A stretch of 64,000 nucleotides of DNA, taken from the NCBI GenBank assembly GCA_034440635.1, contig JAOTON010001946.1, positions 1,084,001 to 1,148,000 of the forward strand. The letters run 5' to 3'. Position 1 is the stretch's first letter, and each line of letters starts with the position of its first letter. The stretch is from Lepas anatifera. Its lineage: Eukaryota; Arthropoda; Thecostraca; Lepadidae. Both the position numbers and the translations under genes were made by a program. Below the pieces are notes generated by a model. That model searched no databases and was not told where the DNA came from. It saw only the letters and a list, made by a program, of their open reading frames with translations. Of the stretch, positions 1 to 12,540 are shown in pieces.

Positions 1-398
1 CAACTATTGAGTTGCTGTGTTTTTGTATAATATGTTGTACGCCACGTCTCGAATGGGTTCAAAGCAGAGATCTTTTTTTATTTCCAAGCTAACAGTTTTG
101 TCTAGACTTGTCACTATCTGGGAGAATCCAAGGGGCTGCGGCAGAGGCCGTTGTCCCTCCTCTAAGGTAGAAAACATGACACCTCTGCACGGAGGGGTGC
201 AATCATTGTCTCACTTAAGTGGTTATTGTATTTTATCCTCCGCTCGCGTCCCTCGAATACTCATTGTGCAATGCATGTTTTGCACTGTATTGTACTATAT
301 TTTAATTGTAAATAATCCTTGAGACACTTGGCAAACAAGTGCACACGAATATGTGTGAGGATACTGGATCCCCAAAATCTATAATCATGCAACACGCA
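1..398. other. No gene seen
   Basis: One 101-codon frame (17-322) has low protein character and no domains. Nothing else is supported. Confidence 0.5.
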
Positions 399-402
399 TT
401 AA

Positions 403-2357
403 CCCTCGCCACGGTGAGGGTGTTTGAACAACCCCCTCAGGTTCATCCGGTGGCACGAAAAAACGGCGTCGCTATGCCCCGCCGTACTTGGTACACCTTA
501 TCCTTGATCAATTCCGCAACGTTTCCAAAAATTTTAAGGTTGCGTCATTTCAGGTCAGGTCACTAGTGCATGTCAAGTGACTTCACCTCCAATTTTTTAA
601 GGTTGCATAAGTAAGCAGAGTGCATCTATCGAATTGAAACTTTAACCACATAATGGGCCATCGAGTACTACAATATATATTCCGGGACTTTTCATATCGA
701 TGACATAAGGTCAGGTACGGATCATGACCTCTCCATCGGAAATGTGTGGGCAAAACAGGAATTGGGCTGTATTTGTTTAGATACAGCTGGAATACCTTCA
801 TATTCTCCAAAGCGTAGTATCCTGGGCCCCTTTCTAGGTTCATGCTGCAATTTTTACCTGTGACCTCTGGGAGGTCATCTGGGCTGCTTAAGCAGATTTT
901 CAGACTTGGATCAATACCTCTGCAGGAAATGACGATAATTTTGTTTAATACCAATACGCTTAGATTGTTATTGCGAGTCGATGAATGTGCATATTGACTA
1001 TGCTAGATCAGATTTGACAAACATTGACCTGACCACAAGTCGGGCCAGTTTTGTGTTTTGACCAAGTATAGTGATATTATACATAATTCTATTTGCCGTA
1101 ACGAGAGGAAGCTAATGGTGCCCCACAAATGAGTCTAACTTAACATGCGCCCCGCTGGGGTCCCTGACAGGACGCGCCCCGCTGGGGGTTTCGCCCCCTC
1201 CGTACCTCATTCCCCACGAAAGCTAAAGGAAAATTACAGGCGGCGTTCGAAAGCTCTTGACAAGACGAAGAGATTTTATAGGGAAAATTTTTATGTCAGG
1301 TCAATATTGAGGTCAGCATAGGTCAAAGAAGGTCTCGTATGCTTACAACAAAGAAGTGTACGTTTCTCTCTCTAGATCTGCCCTCAGGAGAGCTAGAGCA
1401 AATCTGTATGCATCATTGGATTCCTCTCATCACTTCAAATCGAATGATGTATAATATGACCTTGCTGGGTCAAATAGTGAAAATGATCTGACCTCGAGCT
1501 AGGCCAGGGTCACAGACCCTGGTATGCTCATGTTGCATATCAATCGACTCCCCGTGGCAATTTAAGCACAATGCAAGCAAAATGGGAGCTTTATCTCGAT
1601 TCACTGAGAAGTTATTGGCAAAACAATCACTCTATGCTCCCGTGACCTGATATGACCTTTGAGAGCTCAAATGCTCAAAAACTCAACTCGATGGTCAAGA
1701 TCGTGGTAAGCATAGACGGTTTGAGGATTTTAAGCTTTATCTATCCAGTATTTACTGAAAACGAGCCCGTTCTATTTTTCACCATAGAATTATAATGGGG
1801 TGACCAAAAATTTACCCCACCAGGTCAACAATATCAAAATTCCGAGATAGCCGATATGTAGACCCTAATGACCTTATATTGTGGAAGTTTCAAACTGATC
1901 GGTTCGCTGATGTTTCCTGGGCGCCGCTTCAAACTCGGGATTTTAGGTTTTGAGGTCGGGTAAGTTGACCTTAAATAGCTCCTTGACCTGACATGACCTT
2001 AACTCAAAAATTTGGTCAGATGTGTAAAATTGATCAGGGATAAAGTACTGTAAGTTTAGTTGTCCTGCGTCTCTTGCTTTTTGAGCTATCTGGGGAAAAC
2101 CAGGAGGGGGACGAATTTCGCCCCCCCAGCGGGGCGCGTGTTAATTCTGTCAGACGCTATAGGGCCCCAAAATTCTTCTCTAACATGCCAACTGCTTTGA
2201 CCTGTCACGGCCTCAGTATCGACCTGAGCCAAATAGGGACCGATGTAGTTTCTTCATGAATTTGTATAAATTATCCACCACTGTTCGTGTTTTTTTCGCT
2301 ATCCCGTATAGGAACCGAGTGGGGTGTTTGGACACCCCCAACATAGCGAAGGTGGCT
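403..2357 (-). mobile_element. E1, TTAA element (F3 type), split by nested E2
   Basis: The left end is TTAA (399-402) followed by CCCTCGCC. The body at 403-1139 and 2145-2357 aligns in reverse orientation to E11. It shares the interrupted palindrome near the end (463-485), the stretch around 790-830 (cctgggcccctttc) and the phrase near 2240-2320 (agtttcttcatgaat ... cgctatcccg). E2 sits at a duplicated TTAA in the middle. The right terminus is eroded near 2357. No coding capacity. Confidence 0.75.
1144..2140 (-). mobile_element. E2, TTAA element (F1 type), nested in E1
   Basis: This 997-bp element is flanked by TTAA at 1140-1143 and 2141-2144. Its ends are CATGCGCCCCGCTGGGG and the reverse complement of CACGCGCCCCGCTGGGG. 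A second copy of the terminal GCGCCCCGCTGGGG lies just inside the left end. The interior aligns to E9 and E10 in reverse. It lacks any long reading frame, so it is non-autonomous. Confidence 0.85.
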
Positions 2358-2500
2358 TTATACAGCTATAAAGTTGCCGCGACCACTCGCAAACTAAGTT
2401 CAGAAAGTCGGAAGTCTACTTGAAAGGTTCAGATACCCTACCAAAACCTCAAGTAAAGTCAAATTCCTCATTTGGTAACTAGTCAGAATACCTTCATTAA

Positions 2501-2945
2501 GGGGAATGTGGCACCTGATTTTAACGTGATTTTAACTGAGATAGCCAGTTGTAAAGAATGCCGGAAAACCCAGTACTCAATGCATCATTTGTTCTAAAGC
2601 TCAAAATTTCCGTAGAGAAATGCTAAAAACCCACCTGAAATGTTCCCAAAATGTACCCAAGCAGCCGGCAGACTTTTCAGTTGTTGGTGTGACGACATGC
2701 TTACGTTACGGTGAGTAGTCAGCCAATTAAAGCCCTTGAAGCCTATTGAATATGACAGTAGTTGCCAGATCATGATGTCATCCACATGCAGGGGCATATT
2801 TCTTACTCTAGAGGAGCATTTTAAAAATCAAAATATCGAGTTTATTGTAAATTTGTCAGAGAGGTCATGGACGTTGTCATGATTTTCGGCTAAAAAACCC
2901 TAATTACACTAAATTCCGGGATTTGACCAAGGAGCCACATTCCCT
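2501..2945 (+). mobile_element. M1, 445-bp TTAA MITE
   Basis: It lies between TTAA 2497-2500 and 2946-2949, with GGGGAATGTGGCACCT at the left and the inverse of AGGGAATGTGGCTCC at the right. The interior has the family phrase TGAGATAGCCAGTTGTAAAG and a CAGCCAAT box. Non-coding. Confidence 0.85.
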
Positions 2946-4228
2946 TTAAAACACCTGAAACCCTTAAGGGTATTATAGTTCCCTTGTATGTATTGTCTCG
3001 ACGCCAGAAAATGGTATAAGAAATTGTCTTCAATGTCACATGTTCTTCAGACACAGCATCGGTTAAAGAGTATTGGCGTCAAATGACAGGATGCAGTACC
3101 CCAGAACAGCCATTAGTCCACTGGAAAAGAATGTCTCGATCGCTGTATGTAAGCGTCATCTTGGGTCCGGATGTCATTTTTATTTCCTGTTGAAGAGAAT
3201 ATGTAAGGGACTTAGTCCCCATAGGCTCCAATTGAATTGTAATAACCAAAAATAAAATGATATTATAATGAGCAGGACCTATGATTTTTAGGTACCTCTA
3301 ACATTCAAGTTCCATCAACGAACTCGCATTAGTTCCGACAATCTTTTGGCATCCGGGCCCTGGCGGCTACTAGGCAAGGTGGATACATCATCATTAGCAG
3401 AATAGGAGCGAAGGTTGGCGGTGGACGTTTTCACGGTATCTTTTCTCGCAGGCTGCACCCGAGGTCGTAAAACTTGTGTAAATACAAAGGTCAGAAGTCA
3501 ATGTCTTTTAAAAACAGACTATAGGTATCTTCCTCTTGACGGGCGGGTACTCTCTCTACCTACTCATCAGACGTGACGACATAGCCAGACAGAGTAAGTA
3601 GGAATGAATGCGCACAGCTTTGCAGTCTTTTTAGCTAGTGGGGCCTGTTACCTAATCAAATTTGTGTGGCAACGTTGCATGCATGACTGTGAGAACATGG
3701 GTGTTTTTCCGTATCCATACTCCTGACCTGAAATACCTACATGACGGTGCTCTGACATTAGGCCTGGGTGCGATTCCAAGGGCACCTTTTCCCAGTTAGG
3801 GTTTGGGCACCATCTCGGCACAAAAAGCTGAAAGGTGTTTAGCACACTGAGTGAAATTTTCTCGAGAACCACGCACAGAAGAGGGAGAGAGGGCCAAACT
3901 AGGCTCCCAGTAAGCCATGTATACTAGGGTTAGTTCACCTAGAGGATGGACCAAGAACGTTTAAATTAAATTTGGTACGAGTTCCATGCAAATCACTCAA
4001 TATTTACACGGTGGACAAAACTGTCAGAAAGGAAGCGAGCAAACAAGTGTCTTGTGAACATCATACCCAGTGGTCCCAAGGAGAGCCTGTGTGCCAAGAT
4101 TATGCAAAGTTTCGCTGCTACAGACACCGCAATAAAAAGCTGCGCTCATGCTTTAGGTGTGAATTCAGGAATCAATCGTGATGTCTAATTTGGCGGGGAT
4201 GATGCATATTGAAACAGATCGAGCCAGG

Positions 4229-4270
4229 TATGTATGTATGTATGTATGTATGTATGTACATACATACATG
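4229..4270. repeat. (GTAT)n/(ACAT)n microsatellite, palindromic
   Basis: About seven GTAT units run straight into ACATACATACAT, so the whole tract can fold on itself. Confidence 0.9.
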
Positions 4271-4984
4271 TGCCTACTGAGAGGTCTTGTTCTGCTTAGT
4301 TGAAACAGGAAATAATTTTTGTTAATTTAATCATTTCACTCTCCACACATAGTGACGACTCCCCGGGTTAAATTTTTGTTTATCAAACATGATAACTGTT
4401 TTGCCAGAATTTTTCGAGCTGATGCCGTGAATAATTTCTTGGATGATTAGTTTCCAACAACCGTCCACAGAAAATGACCGCCACTGCAGCAATGAATGCA
4501 AAATAACCGCACGATTTTTTTATCGTAGCGAAACTATTTCTGCGTGAGAACTCAGTTATGACTCGTTTTACTGTTAACCGTCTGTTCCGATACTGATCAA
4601 TATTTGCTGTATTGAAGAGGATAAACAAAATACAAGCTTCGTATTTTTTGTGGCTACTATAACCTTGTGTTCATCATAACCTGGTGTGCGATTTCACATT
4701 GAGCACGTAAGGGGGCAACAGGCTACTCATACATAAGTTATAGCCGCAAAGTGTCGAGTTCGTGGTTGTTTGATTTCGGGATGATTTTGGGCTACTCACG
4801 CCAGATTCCTGCTTTGATCTTGACGTCGGGTGGGAATTATGGATTGGGCACACACTGAGAGAAATTTTCACTAAGTTACAACCTCGTAACGAGGGCCGCA
4901 GAACCCTAAAGTTTGTGTTCTAAATGTCTGGACCATTAGCAAGCATTTACCAGTTTTTTACTCCAAAAACTAGCATTGCGGGCC

Positions 4985-5272
4985 CAAAAGTTAGCACGAG
5001 AACAAGGCTTTTCTAGGTTTGGGTTGGTTTTAATCATCGACCATCGTATTGCAACGAAGTGCCTACAATGCTTAAAATGCAATAACCAAATCTGTACAAA
5101 GTCTTTACCATGGCCTAAAAATGTGCTAGCATTCCTTACTCTGGTAACTTATCGCAAGAACGAGGCTTTGACCATGGTTTAGTTGGTGTCAAATCAGTCA
5201 CCATCCTATCGTTACTAGGTGATTACCATGCTTAGAATGCAGAGACCAGGTCTAGACAAAGTCTGCAGTCGG
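4985..5272. repeat. Diverged tandem duplication, about 160-bp period
   Basis: 4993-5109 (GAGAACAAGGCTTTTC ... TACAAAGTCTTTAC) aligns to 5153-5272 (AAGAACGAGGCTTTGACC ... GACAAAGTCTGCAG). The shared order of landmarks includes CACCATC/GACCATC, ATGCTTA-AATGC and AAGTCT. Confidence 0.55.
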
Positions 5273-7499
5273 CCTCATTCTTGTGCCTGAATTAAGAAAG
5301 TACGGTTATTTAGTTTCGGTATGGGTGAATTATAAACCAGTGAATAGGTCTAAAAAAAGTATATAATTGATCACTATTTGAACCCCAATAAAACTCCTCT
5401 TCGTTCCTGCTGAAAAACACTGATTGCATCTGAGGTACTCCTTTAAAACATGTTTCCTTTGTTGCTTTTCTTTTATTAGGATCGATCAATTTATTAAGAG
5501 AAATCAATCCTATGACTATCACAAATCGTAGTAGTTGCAAAATCTTTGCACGAATGAAAATAACACACGAACATCATACCGCAATCATCTTGGCCATCTG
5601 AGCCATTCCAGCTCAATCACCTGAGCCTCTCCAGCTCAGCCATCTCCCATCACCATCGCATTCCGAAATTCTTTGATGGTTTCAGAGGACGTTCACGTCC
5701 TTTGCAGCGAGAACATTGAAGGCCAAGAAGCGAACTGTTGTCTTGGTCCCTTTATTTTCCAGGCTGAACACGAACTGGCATATGATCCACATAAGGAGGG
5801 CTTCATCCACCACCACCACCACCACCTCCACGTCATTCCACATACTGTGTGCGCTCGCAGTGTCGCACCCCAGTGTCCCAAAACCTGGGGTGCTGGGTGC
5901 AGAACGACACCCAGTCAAGCAGAATTTTCCACTCACTTTTATATTGTTTTTGCTGAATTTTCCACTCAATTCCAACAATACTACTTACTACTATTGAATT
6001 TTACTCAACAATACTTACTACAAAGGCCAGTTCCATTGCCTCCTCTACCAACGTCCACTGGAAAAAGAAAGCAGTAGAATCGACTAGAAGATCGCCAAAT
6101 TAATTCGGCTTTTATGGGCTTCTTTCGCTTTTCTGGAAGAAAATCTGGCGATTTCTATTTTTCTGGCCAATTATACCTGGCATCCTTATCTCCACCGATT
6201 TCAGTGGAACAACTGAATCGAAATTCTGGCGCGGGCAAGACGCTCAGTGCCCCCCGCCCCACCGGAGAAAGTTCCAATGGGTGAACACCGCCACTAAATT
6301 CCACCACTCACAAAATTGGTGAGTGGAAAATTAGACACCCTAGCCTTGTGTTGCCAAAAAAACGAGCTGACCGCTTTGAAAGATACATTTCTGGAAAGCA
6401 GTTTATCTGTGCCCATGATTTCTAGGCTTACGTCCTTGAAAAATTGTTTTTGCATTTCTGGTACCGAGAATAGTGAAAAACCATTTTGATCATATTGTTG
6501 TTAAAAGCAATTATCTTGAAATTCTTATACTAAGCAGCATATTTTTTTACATTCTATGGTAGAAAATTAACCATTTATCGCGAAGAAAATATTTTGTATC
6601 CATATCAGCCCTTCATTGCTGCGTCCACGCCCTGTGACACCCAAATCCACTCACGACACCCTACGACACCCTAGGCATAAATACCCTGATATTTAAGTTG
6701 AACTGAAAGTTCAAAGTACTTGAATACATTGAAACTCTACATTTTCATTAAAGGATTTTTTGGGCAACAAGAATGCATCCAGTTACCCTTGAAACATCGG
6801 CACTTTTTTGTATGGCTGGTCTACGGCGTGGACTTACCAAATCGCCATCTTTACATCTAGTAAATAAAAGCGGCATCTTTAGGCTTTTTGAAAGCCCGCT
6901 TTCTTATTCGTTATCGACAAAACATTATTAGTCTTCCTCTTGGGGTGCCTTTAGTTGTATAGTTTTCTAGTCTATAAGGATTTAGAAAATTAATTTAGAG
7001 CAATTTTTGAAATGCAAATTATGTGGCTCATGCGACCAGCAAGCGGCAGGCGATCAGAAATTTAAAGTAGCAGTCGCTCTGACGCTGTCGCAACCCGCCG
7101 CGCCTGGCTGATTGTAGACGAAAGGAAGAAACAGCAGAAAGAAGGCTGTAGTTTGGATTAGATCGATAGAAAGCAGCATATTCATATGAAGGTGAGTGGA
7201 TATGTGAAGAAGAGCAGGGGAATTGACAGGTAAAGAAAAGAAACTTTTAGCAAGAGTCTGGAAGAGTTTATTGCCATGAAAGAAAGTTTGTAGTTTCGTC
7301 TGGGTTAGTTAAGTGTAAACCAAGGCTCTACTGGGCCCTAGCATAGGTGTATGCGAGGTGCAGTGATTGAGGTCAGGAGTGGCCTCTAAAATTCCGATAA
7401 CTATAGCTATAGGAGGGGCGTTGTCCCGGACAGAAAAACTGTACAGTGTGTGGTTAGATAATTAATTTTGACACTAGGTATTGCATGAAAAAATCCCTT

Positions 7500-7745
7500 T
7501 TCATTTTTCACCACCTGCCGGTCTCGGAGCCCCCCTCTGCAGAGTTGGTCTAAGGTGGTCCCCGATATTTCGTCTCAGGGGCCCTCAGGGTCCCAGGAGC
7601 TGGTCGTGTGGGAGAGGAGAGGAGGGGCACAGGAGTTGGTCTAGGGAAGCCCCCAAAAGTTTATCTTCATCCCACAAATGTTAGTCTTTGTGGCCCCCAG
7701 AGTTCTTTCCCCCGAGGGTTGGTCTCAGAGGCCCCCAAAATGTTT
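7500..7745. repeat. Degenerate tandem repeat (GGTCTCAGAGGCCCCC type)
   Basis: Repeats of about 35 bp combine GTTGGTCT and GGCCCCC-AAAG blocks. They superficially resemble the satellite at 18.5 kb. Frames through it are low-complexity and are not called as genes. Confidence 0.5.
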
Positions 7746-8215
7746 TTTTGTTTGTGGCAATTCACCAATTCCTTAAAAAATTGGAGACTGCATCAGAGGT
7801 TTCAGTTGGTAAATATTTATCTGCTTAACCCAAATTTTTCACATGGTAATGGTCAAACAATGCAGCTTGGGGACGATTTAAAATATTTACTTTGAGAAAA
7901 TTAAAGGAAATATCCATCCCTCAGTTCAAACAAGGGCTCTGATATTTATCACCTGAGTACCCAAATTGGAAATTTTTTCTCCGCCATACATTTTGAGGGG
8001 AATTTTCCACTCACTCGCCATACATTCCGGGCTGAATTTTCCACTCGACACCCTAGCGCAAAACCTATTTTGGGTCACTGTCGCACCCACAGCCTGGATG
8101 TTATATACTCGCCGAACACCCACACCAGGGCCTTAGGAGCTCGGGCTGAAAATGAGACGCGAGGCGGTTAGGACACGGTCATCGAAAAACCGGAGTGCAG
8201 GTGTATTATTTGTTT

Positions 8216-8311
8216 GCGTTCGAAAGCTCTTGACGAGACGAATAACCATTATGCGAACTTATTTTGGTTATGTCAATATTGAGGTCACCAGAACTCAAAG
8301 AAGGCTCTAAA
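8216..8311 (-). mobile_element. F1 fragment
   Basis: The segment GCGTTCGAAAGCTCTTGACG through AAAGAAGGCTCTAA matches E2 at 1241-1345. It is a broken piece without termini, abutting H1. Confidence 0.6.
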
Positions 8312-9663
8312 CATTGGCCGAATCAGGGGAGGGGGCGAAAAAGGCAGTTGATCCCCCAAACGAAAAAGTTCAGTGAAGAACCATATTCTCCCCCAAAATC
8401 TGTCGAATTTTAGTCATTTTCCCCGGCTCCTGCTCCTAAGTCTATAAGCAGGGTTTTGGTGGTTTAACCTTCGCCCCAACGGGGGGGCATCGATGCCCCC
8501 TAAGGTTTTTCCGGAAGAGCAGAAAAACGACGAGGCGCAGCACCGCGGTTGAGAGCTCTACCTCTTACTGCATCATTTTCCCACCATCCCTGAATTTTTT
8601 TACTCCGGGTCACCCAAGGTCAGGTCACCAGGCGAGGTCAACCAAGGTCACCTCACTTCAACTTTAGAGCTCTGCAAGAGCTACAGTTCGAAGTCGTTCG
8701 ATTTGAAACTTCCTACACTTCATGAACCCTCCAGGGTCTACAAGGTGTATATCCGGGATTTTTCGATTTCGTGACCTGAGGTCATGTCACGAGGTGACCT
8801 CTCCCATTGACAAAGCATGGGGAAAAGCTGTCTTATAATCTAAAAGCCACTAAAACGATTGAAAATGCTCGGCTTTGTCAGAAAAGCATTCTTGGACACC
8901 CTTTCACGGATTCCAGGGGCCATATTTGCCCTTTGATCTCTCCAAGGTCATCCAAGGTCACCAGGGTTTGACAATAACTTTTGACTTATATAAGCTAGAG
9001 CGCTGAATCAAACTTCATCGTGTATGTCTCGTCACTGGCTTTCGTTTGATATATGACCTTTCGTGACCTCAGGTCATCTTAGGTCACGAGGTGACCTCTG
9101 GGGGTCAAACCACTGGCGGGAGGTCATTACGTTCAACATAGCGGGAAAAGGTCGGACATATTCCTATCCAATGTACTTTACCACATCTCAATAGCTCTAA
9201 TGCCACAAGAGTTATGCCCAGTTTGCTTAAGCATTGCATATTTGAGTGAAAATAGGCGATCCTGACCTAATTTGACCTCTGGAGGTCAAACCATTGATCT
9301 GAGCGCTAAAACATGTGATGTAATTTCTTACTGAATTCACGCGAGTTTTCTAATGCACTTTGTAGATTTGCGCTAACGCCCATACTTTCGGAGTTAGAGG
9401 GGGGCCAGCGATACCCCCGGTGGGGCGAAGGTGGCGCCGGACCCCCGGTGGGGCGCGGGTTAACTGAACCACTCAACTTCAAACAGAACCAGTCAACTTG
9501 AATGCAAGCATTGGACCTAGCTCCTCTTTATATCAAAAACCGCTTTTGAGTGAATGATCCTTGAATAGCAAAAGCAAACATCTTGTGGCCAAATATTTTA
9601 CCGGGTTATTTTTCTTTTTGCCTTTGGTTGCCCCCCTAAACCTACCGGCCAGATCCGTCACTG
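8312..9663. mobile_element. H1, hAT-like MITE interrupted by E3
   Basis: The left part is 8312-8463 (CATTGGCCGAATCAGGGG start) and the right part is 9464-9663 (ending CCAGATCCGTCACTG). It matches the uninterrupted copy H2 at 46663-47056, including the internal phrase TTTTGGTG ... CTCAACTTCAAACAGAACC, which is where E3 inserted. The termini resemble CAGTGGCGGATCCAGG-type hAT ends. The outer 8-bp flanks do not match, so the edges are approximate. Confidence 0.6.
8468..9459. mobile_element. E3, TTAA element (F4 type)
   Basis: This 992-bp element lies between TTAA 8464-8467 and TTAA 9460-9463. The ends are CCTTCGCCCCAACGGGGG and the reverse complement of CCCGCGCCCCACCGGGGG. It is extremely rich in AGGTCA/TGACCT: I count 18 exact hexamers, four of them within 8615-8650. 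No coding capacity. Confidence 0.85.
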
Positions 9664-9671
9664 GTTCCATA

Positions 9672-11053
9672 TGCCTGAGAATCCCTGGCTACACCCATAA
9701 AGCCATTTGTATGCAATGGAAGAAGTTTCGAAACACGTAGGTATGTAGGTACCTAATTGGACATTTCGCATTCCAATGCAGCTGCTTACCTTGCAAGTCC
9801 AATCCGCTTCCAAGTTCACACCACTTTAGCGACTGCCTGCTCCCAATGTCATAGGGCACTGACACTGAAAAAGGTTGGTCTAGAATATGCCTAAATAGGT
9901 TATACGCTAACCAAAGAAACTTTTCCACCGCAATCCGCTAACTGCACTAACACCGTCCCGCGTACACTCCCTGTGGTCTGCGTCTTACTGAGGAAGGAGT
10001 TTGATCACGACACGAATGAAAAATGCAGTAGCGCACGTGCATCTTACACTTCCGGTGCTTCCGCGACACTAGTAATACCAGGTCAAAATGTGTGCAGCAT
10101 TTGTAGGGATACGAACATCTTGCCAATGTATTAGCAAGGCTGTCCTACTGCCGGCTTTGATCATACGGTACAGCGTTGCTACCTTTGTACTGCCTTAGTT
10201 GCGTGTTCATATCATTATGAGAGGACGACTAATGTTCGTTTCAAAACAATGCCTTAAATACTTTTTGCTTTGCACGAACTGGGTTTTGTCCTTGTTTAGC
10301 CTTGGTTGTGCTCTAGTGAACCCCAATATCAGGGCTGCATTCGTATAGGCATTGTGAAAATTTCTCTCAGTGCACAAGAGTGCAATAGGCGGTTCAGTAG
10401 CTATTACGAATCCGTTTCGAGTTCGTGGTCACTTGGTTGTGGAACTATTTCGAGATTGTGGGGAACCATGATGGAAGAATACTCCTATGTATGGCATTAG
10501 CATGGTGAATCAGGTTAAGCCAAAGGAAGCTTTTCAACTTTACTCAGTGGAATGTGAACTTCTTTTGAACTTGCACCTTAATTCTTCGAAGTAAACGCGT
10601 CACAATCTCGTGAATTTTTTAGTGAACATCTCCTTTGCCGTCACTATACGCGAGGACGGCTAAATACCTTGCTATTGATTTCAGTTCAAATTTGTTTCTC
10701 ACAACTAAAACACTGAAGTCGTTTTATGTGCGAGAAGTAGTTTGCTCTGCCGTATTTGCTTTGCAATGCTAATTTGGGCAGCAAATATTGCATTAATACT
10801 GACCGGCCGTAGCGAGTCACATTTCTTATATGTTATGTAAACTCACGCTGTGAGGTGGGGGCTACTCTTCAATGCCACACAGAATCAAATCCACCATATC
10901 CTTTCTGAGTCAGAGGTAAAAGCCTCCAGCATAAATATGTATGCTTAAATGCGCTGCATTGTCCACGATTTCAATCAGTCACTCGTACCTCTGTTACTTT
11001 CGCCAGCACCCATCACGGGTTAAAGTAATTCTAGCTCTTTGCAAAGAATAATC
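9672..11053. other. No gene seen
   Basis: Short frames only, with no domains, clear splice pairs or termini apart from one inverted CACTGAGAGAAATTTTC-like motif near 10359. Confidence 0.4.
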
Positions 11054-11227
11054 ATGGAGAAAGACTTAGAAGAAGATAACAGCATTCCAGGTATGTACCA
11101 AACCTATGCATTTGATTCACTGCGCAATGCAATCTCATGACTTTGATGAAACTTGTTTATGTTTACAGAAAGTTCTTATGGAGTGTTTGAGCCACCTGGA
11201 CATTTCAGGCTTGTTACGGTTGAATAA
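11054..11227 (+). CDS. Candidate two-exon micro-gene (31 codons)
   Basis: An ATG at 11054 opens a 37-nt acidic exon (MEKDLEEDNSIP) ending CCAG at a strong donor, GTATGT. Intron 11091-11168 is 78 nt and ends in TTTATGTTTACAG. Joining in phase gives a further 18 codons to a TAA at 11225. The splice signals are convincing; the peptide matches nothing I know. Exon 2 could use another donor and continue. It may also be a decayed gene, since the next 600 bp are open in several frames (11106-11474 +, 11135-11791 -) without recognisable domains. Confidence 0.3.
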
Positions 11228-12540
11228 GGCTCGCGTACCGCTTTCATATCCGCAGTTGGGACACATTTTTTGTTCGTTTTGTAAACCCTGGGATAACATA
11301 CCAATTTGCCACACTGCCTCGATTCCTCGGTGCGATGAAGATCCCATGTTTACCGCGGGTACAGTAATTCTATGTTTGCGGCTGAGCCACACGGGCGGCT
11401 TCCGACCTGATTTGGTCGCTGTCCTGGGATGGGCCACTGTATGCTGTCTCATACTGCGCCGTCGCATTCGCTAGTACGCTGCGTGATGAATATTCCCGGC
11501 CGGAGCCAACAACAGCGCTGGCATGTATGCAAACAGGCTCGGCACCAGCCAGGTGCAGCAGCCGCCAATCCGGCGCATCAGGCCGTCTCCTGAATTATAT
11601 ATCCACAGAGAGCGGAGCGGATAGCCGCGGACAGGCCAGTCAGAAGCAATTACAGAGCCGGCACCATTTGGGAACCATGCCGTAGCTGATGTGTGACTAT
11701 AGCTTGCGGAGTATGGTGAAGCTTGTGGTGGCTTGAACGCATCGAAGTTGGATACGTGGGTAAATTTTGTGCCACGATTATTGCAAGGCAAAATAAGCTA
11801 TAAATCATCTGGCGTCTAAGCCAGATATCATCAAGGGAATGCGGCTCTATTATGGGAGTTGAGTCTAGCCGAGTACCTATGCCGCAAAACCTGAATGATA
11901 TCTAATGCGGCGCCAAACCCACGGTTCGTCAAGAAATAAGTGTTTTCAGGGCGTTAATCAAAGACCTGAGACCCACTCCCCGCCCTCACGTGCAACAAAG
12001 GCCCGCAGCCGATGGAACGCAGTTGTCGCGCGCAGCGGAGAATCCCCAGCGAGTGGTTGATTTCCCAACTAAAGATCCATATTGTGACAAAGGAAATATG
12101 AGGTCAGGGGTTTTAGCATATGCTCGACGCGACTGATGGCTCATTTACACCTCATGAATGTGCATATACCCTTTGAGCTAGAATTTTCTATATAGAAACT
12201 AGAAACGATTTGTGGTCCCCAGCCCCTTTCAATGGCTCCCAGTCTTTCAAATTTACATATATTGGGGAGCAGCATCCTTCTATGTAGTTCTTGATAACTG
12301 AAGAATTGGCATTTGCTTCGCCAAAGCTGGTGGATGACTTACTGCAGGCCGTTGCTGCCCTGAACCAGGTTTATTGTGCGAAACAAGGAACAAACGTGCT
12401 ACAATATGGCATGTTCTGTTGCCTCCCTAGGCTCTCAAACGTGTTTGTATTCAGCAGTAATGTTCAAGCAGACATTTTTGCAAACCATCTGGCCACATAC
12501 AAGAGCCATGTAATAAGATATGTGGCAATATTTTAAGGCT
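11228..12540. other. Open in several frames but unassigned
   Basis: 11106-11474 (+), 11135-11467 (-) and 11471-11791 (-) are open but overlap on both strands. None shows a recognisable domain. 12291-12536 (+) encodes 81 residues preceding a LINE-like 3' end and could be a retroelement relic. Confidence 0.3.

Larger units (their letters stand above)
2950..8215. other. Mostly featureless DNA
   Basis: Apart from the listed microsatellite, tandem duplication and degenerate repeat, I see no gene. CACTGAGAGAAATTTTC-like motifs occur at about 3846 and 4855 (and inverted at 10359), and AATTTTCCACTC motifs recur at about 5923, 5957, 8000 and 8034; both look like remnants of repeats. The 134-codon frame at 5673 encodes a CAC-repeat His tract and is not credible. 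A GTGAGT donor-like site at 7191 after a GC-rich patch (7080-7115) is unsupported. Confidence 0.4.

Noticed and set aside
5673..6077. 134-codon frame with a poly-His run
   Set aside because: The His tract is a CAC repeat. The region is open in three other frames and no domain or splice context supports a gene.
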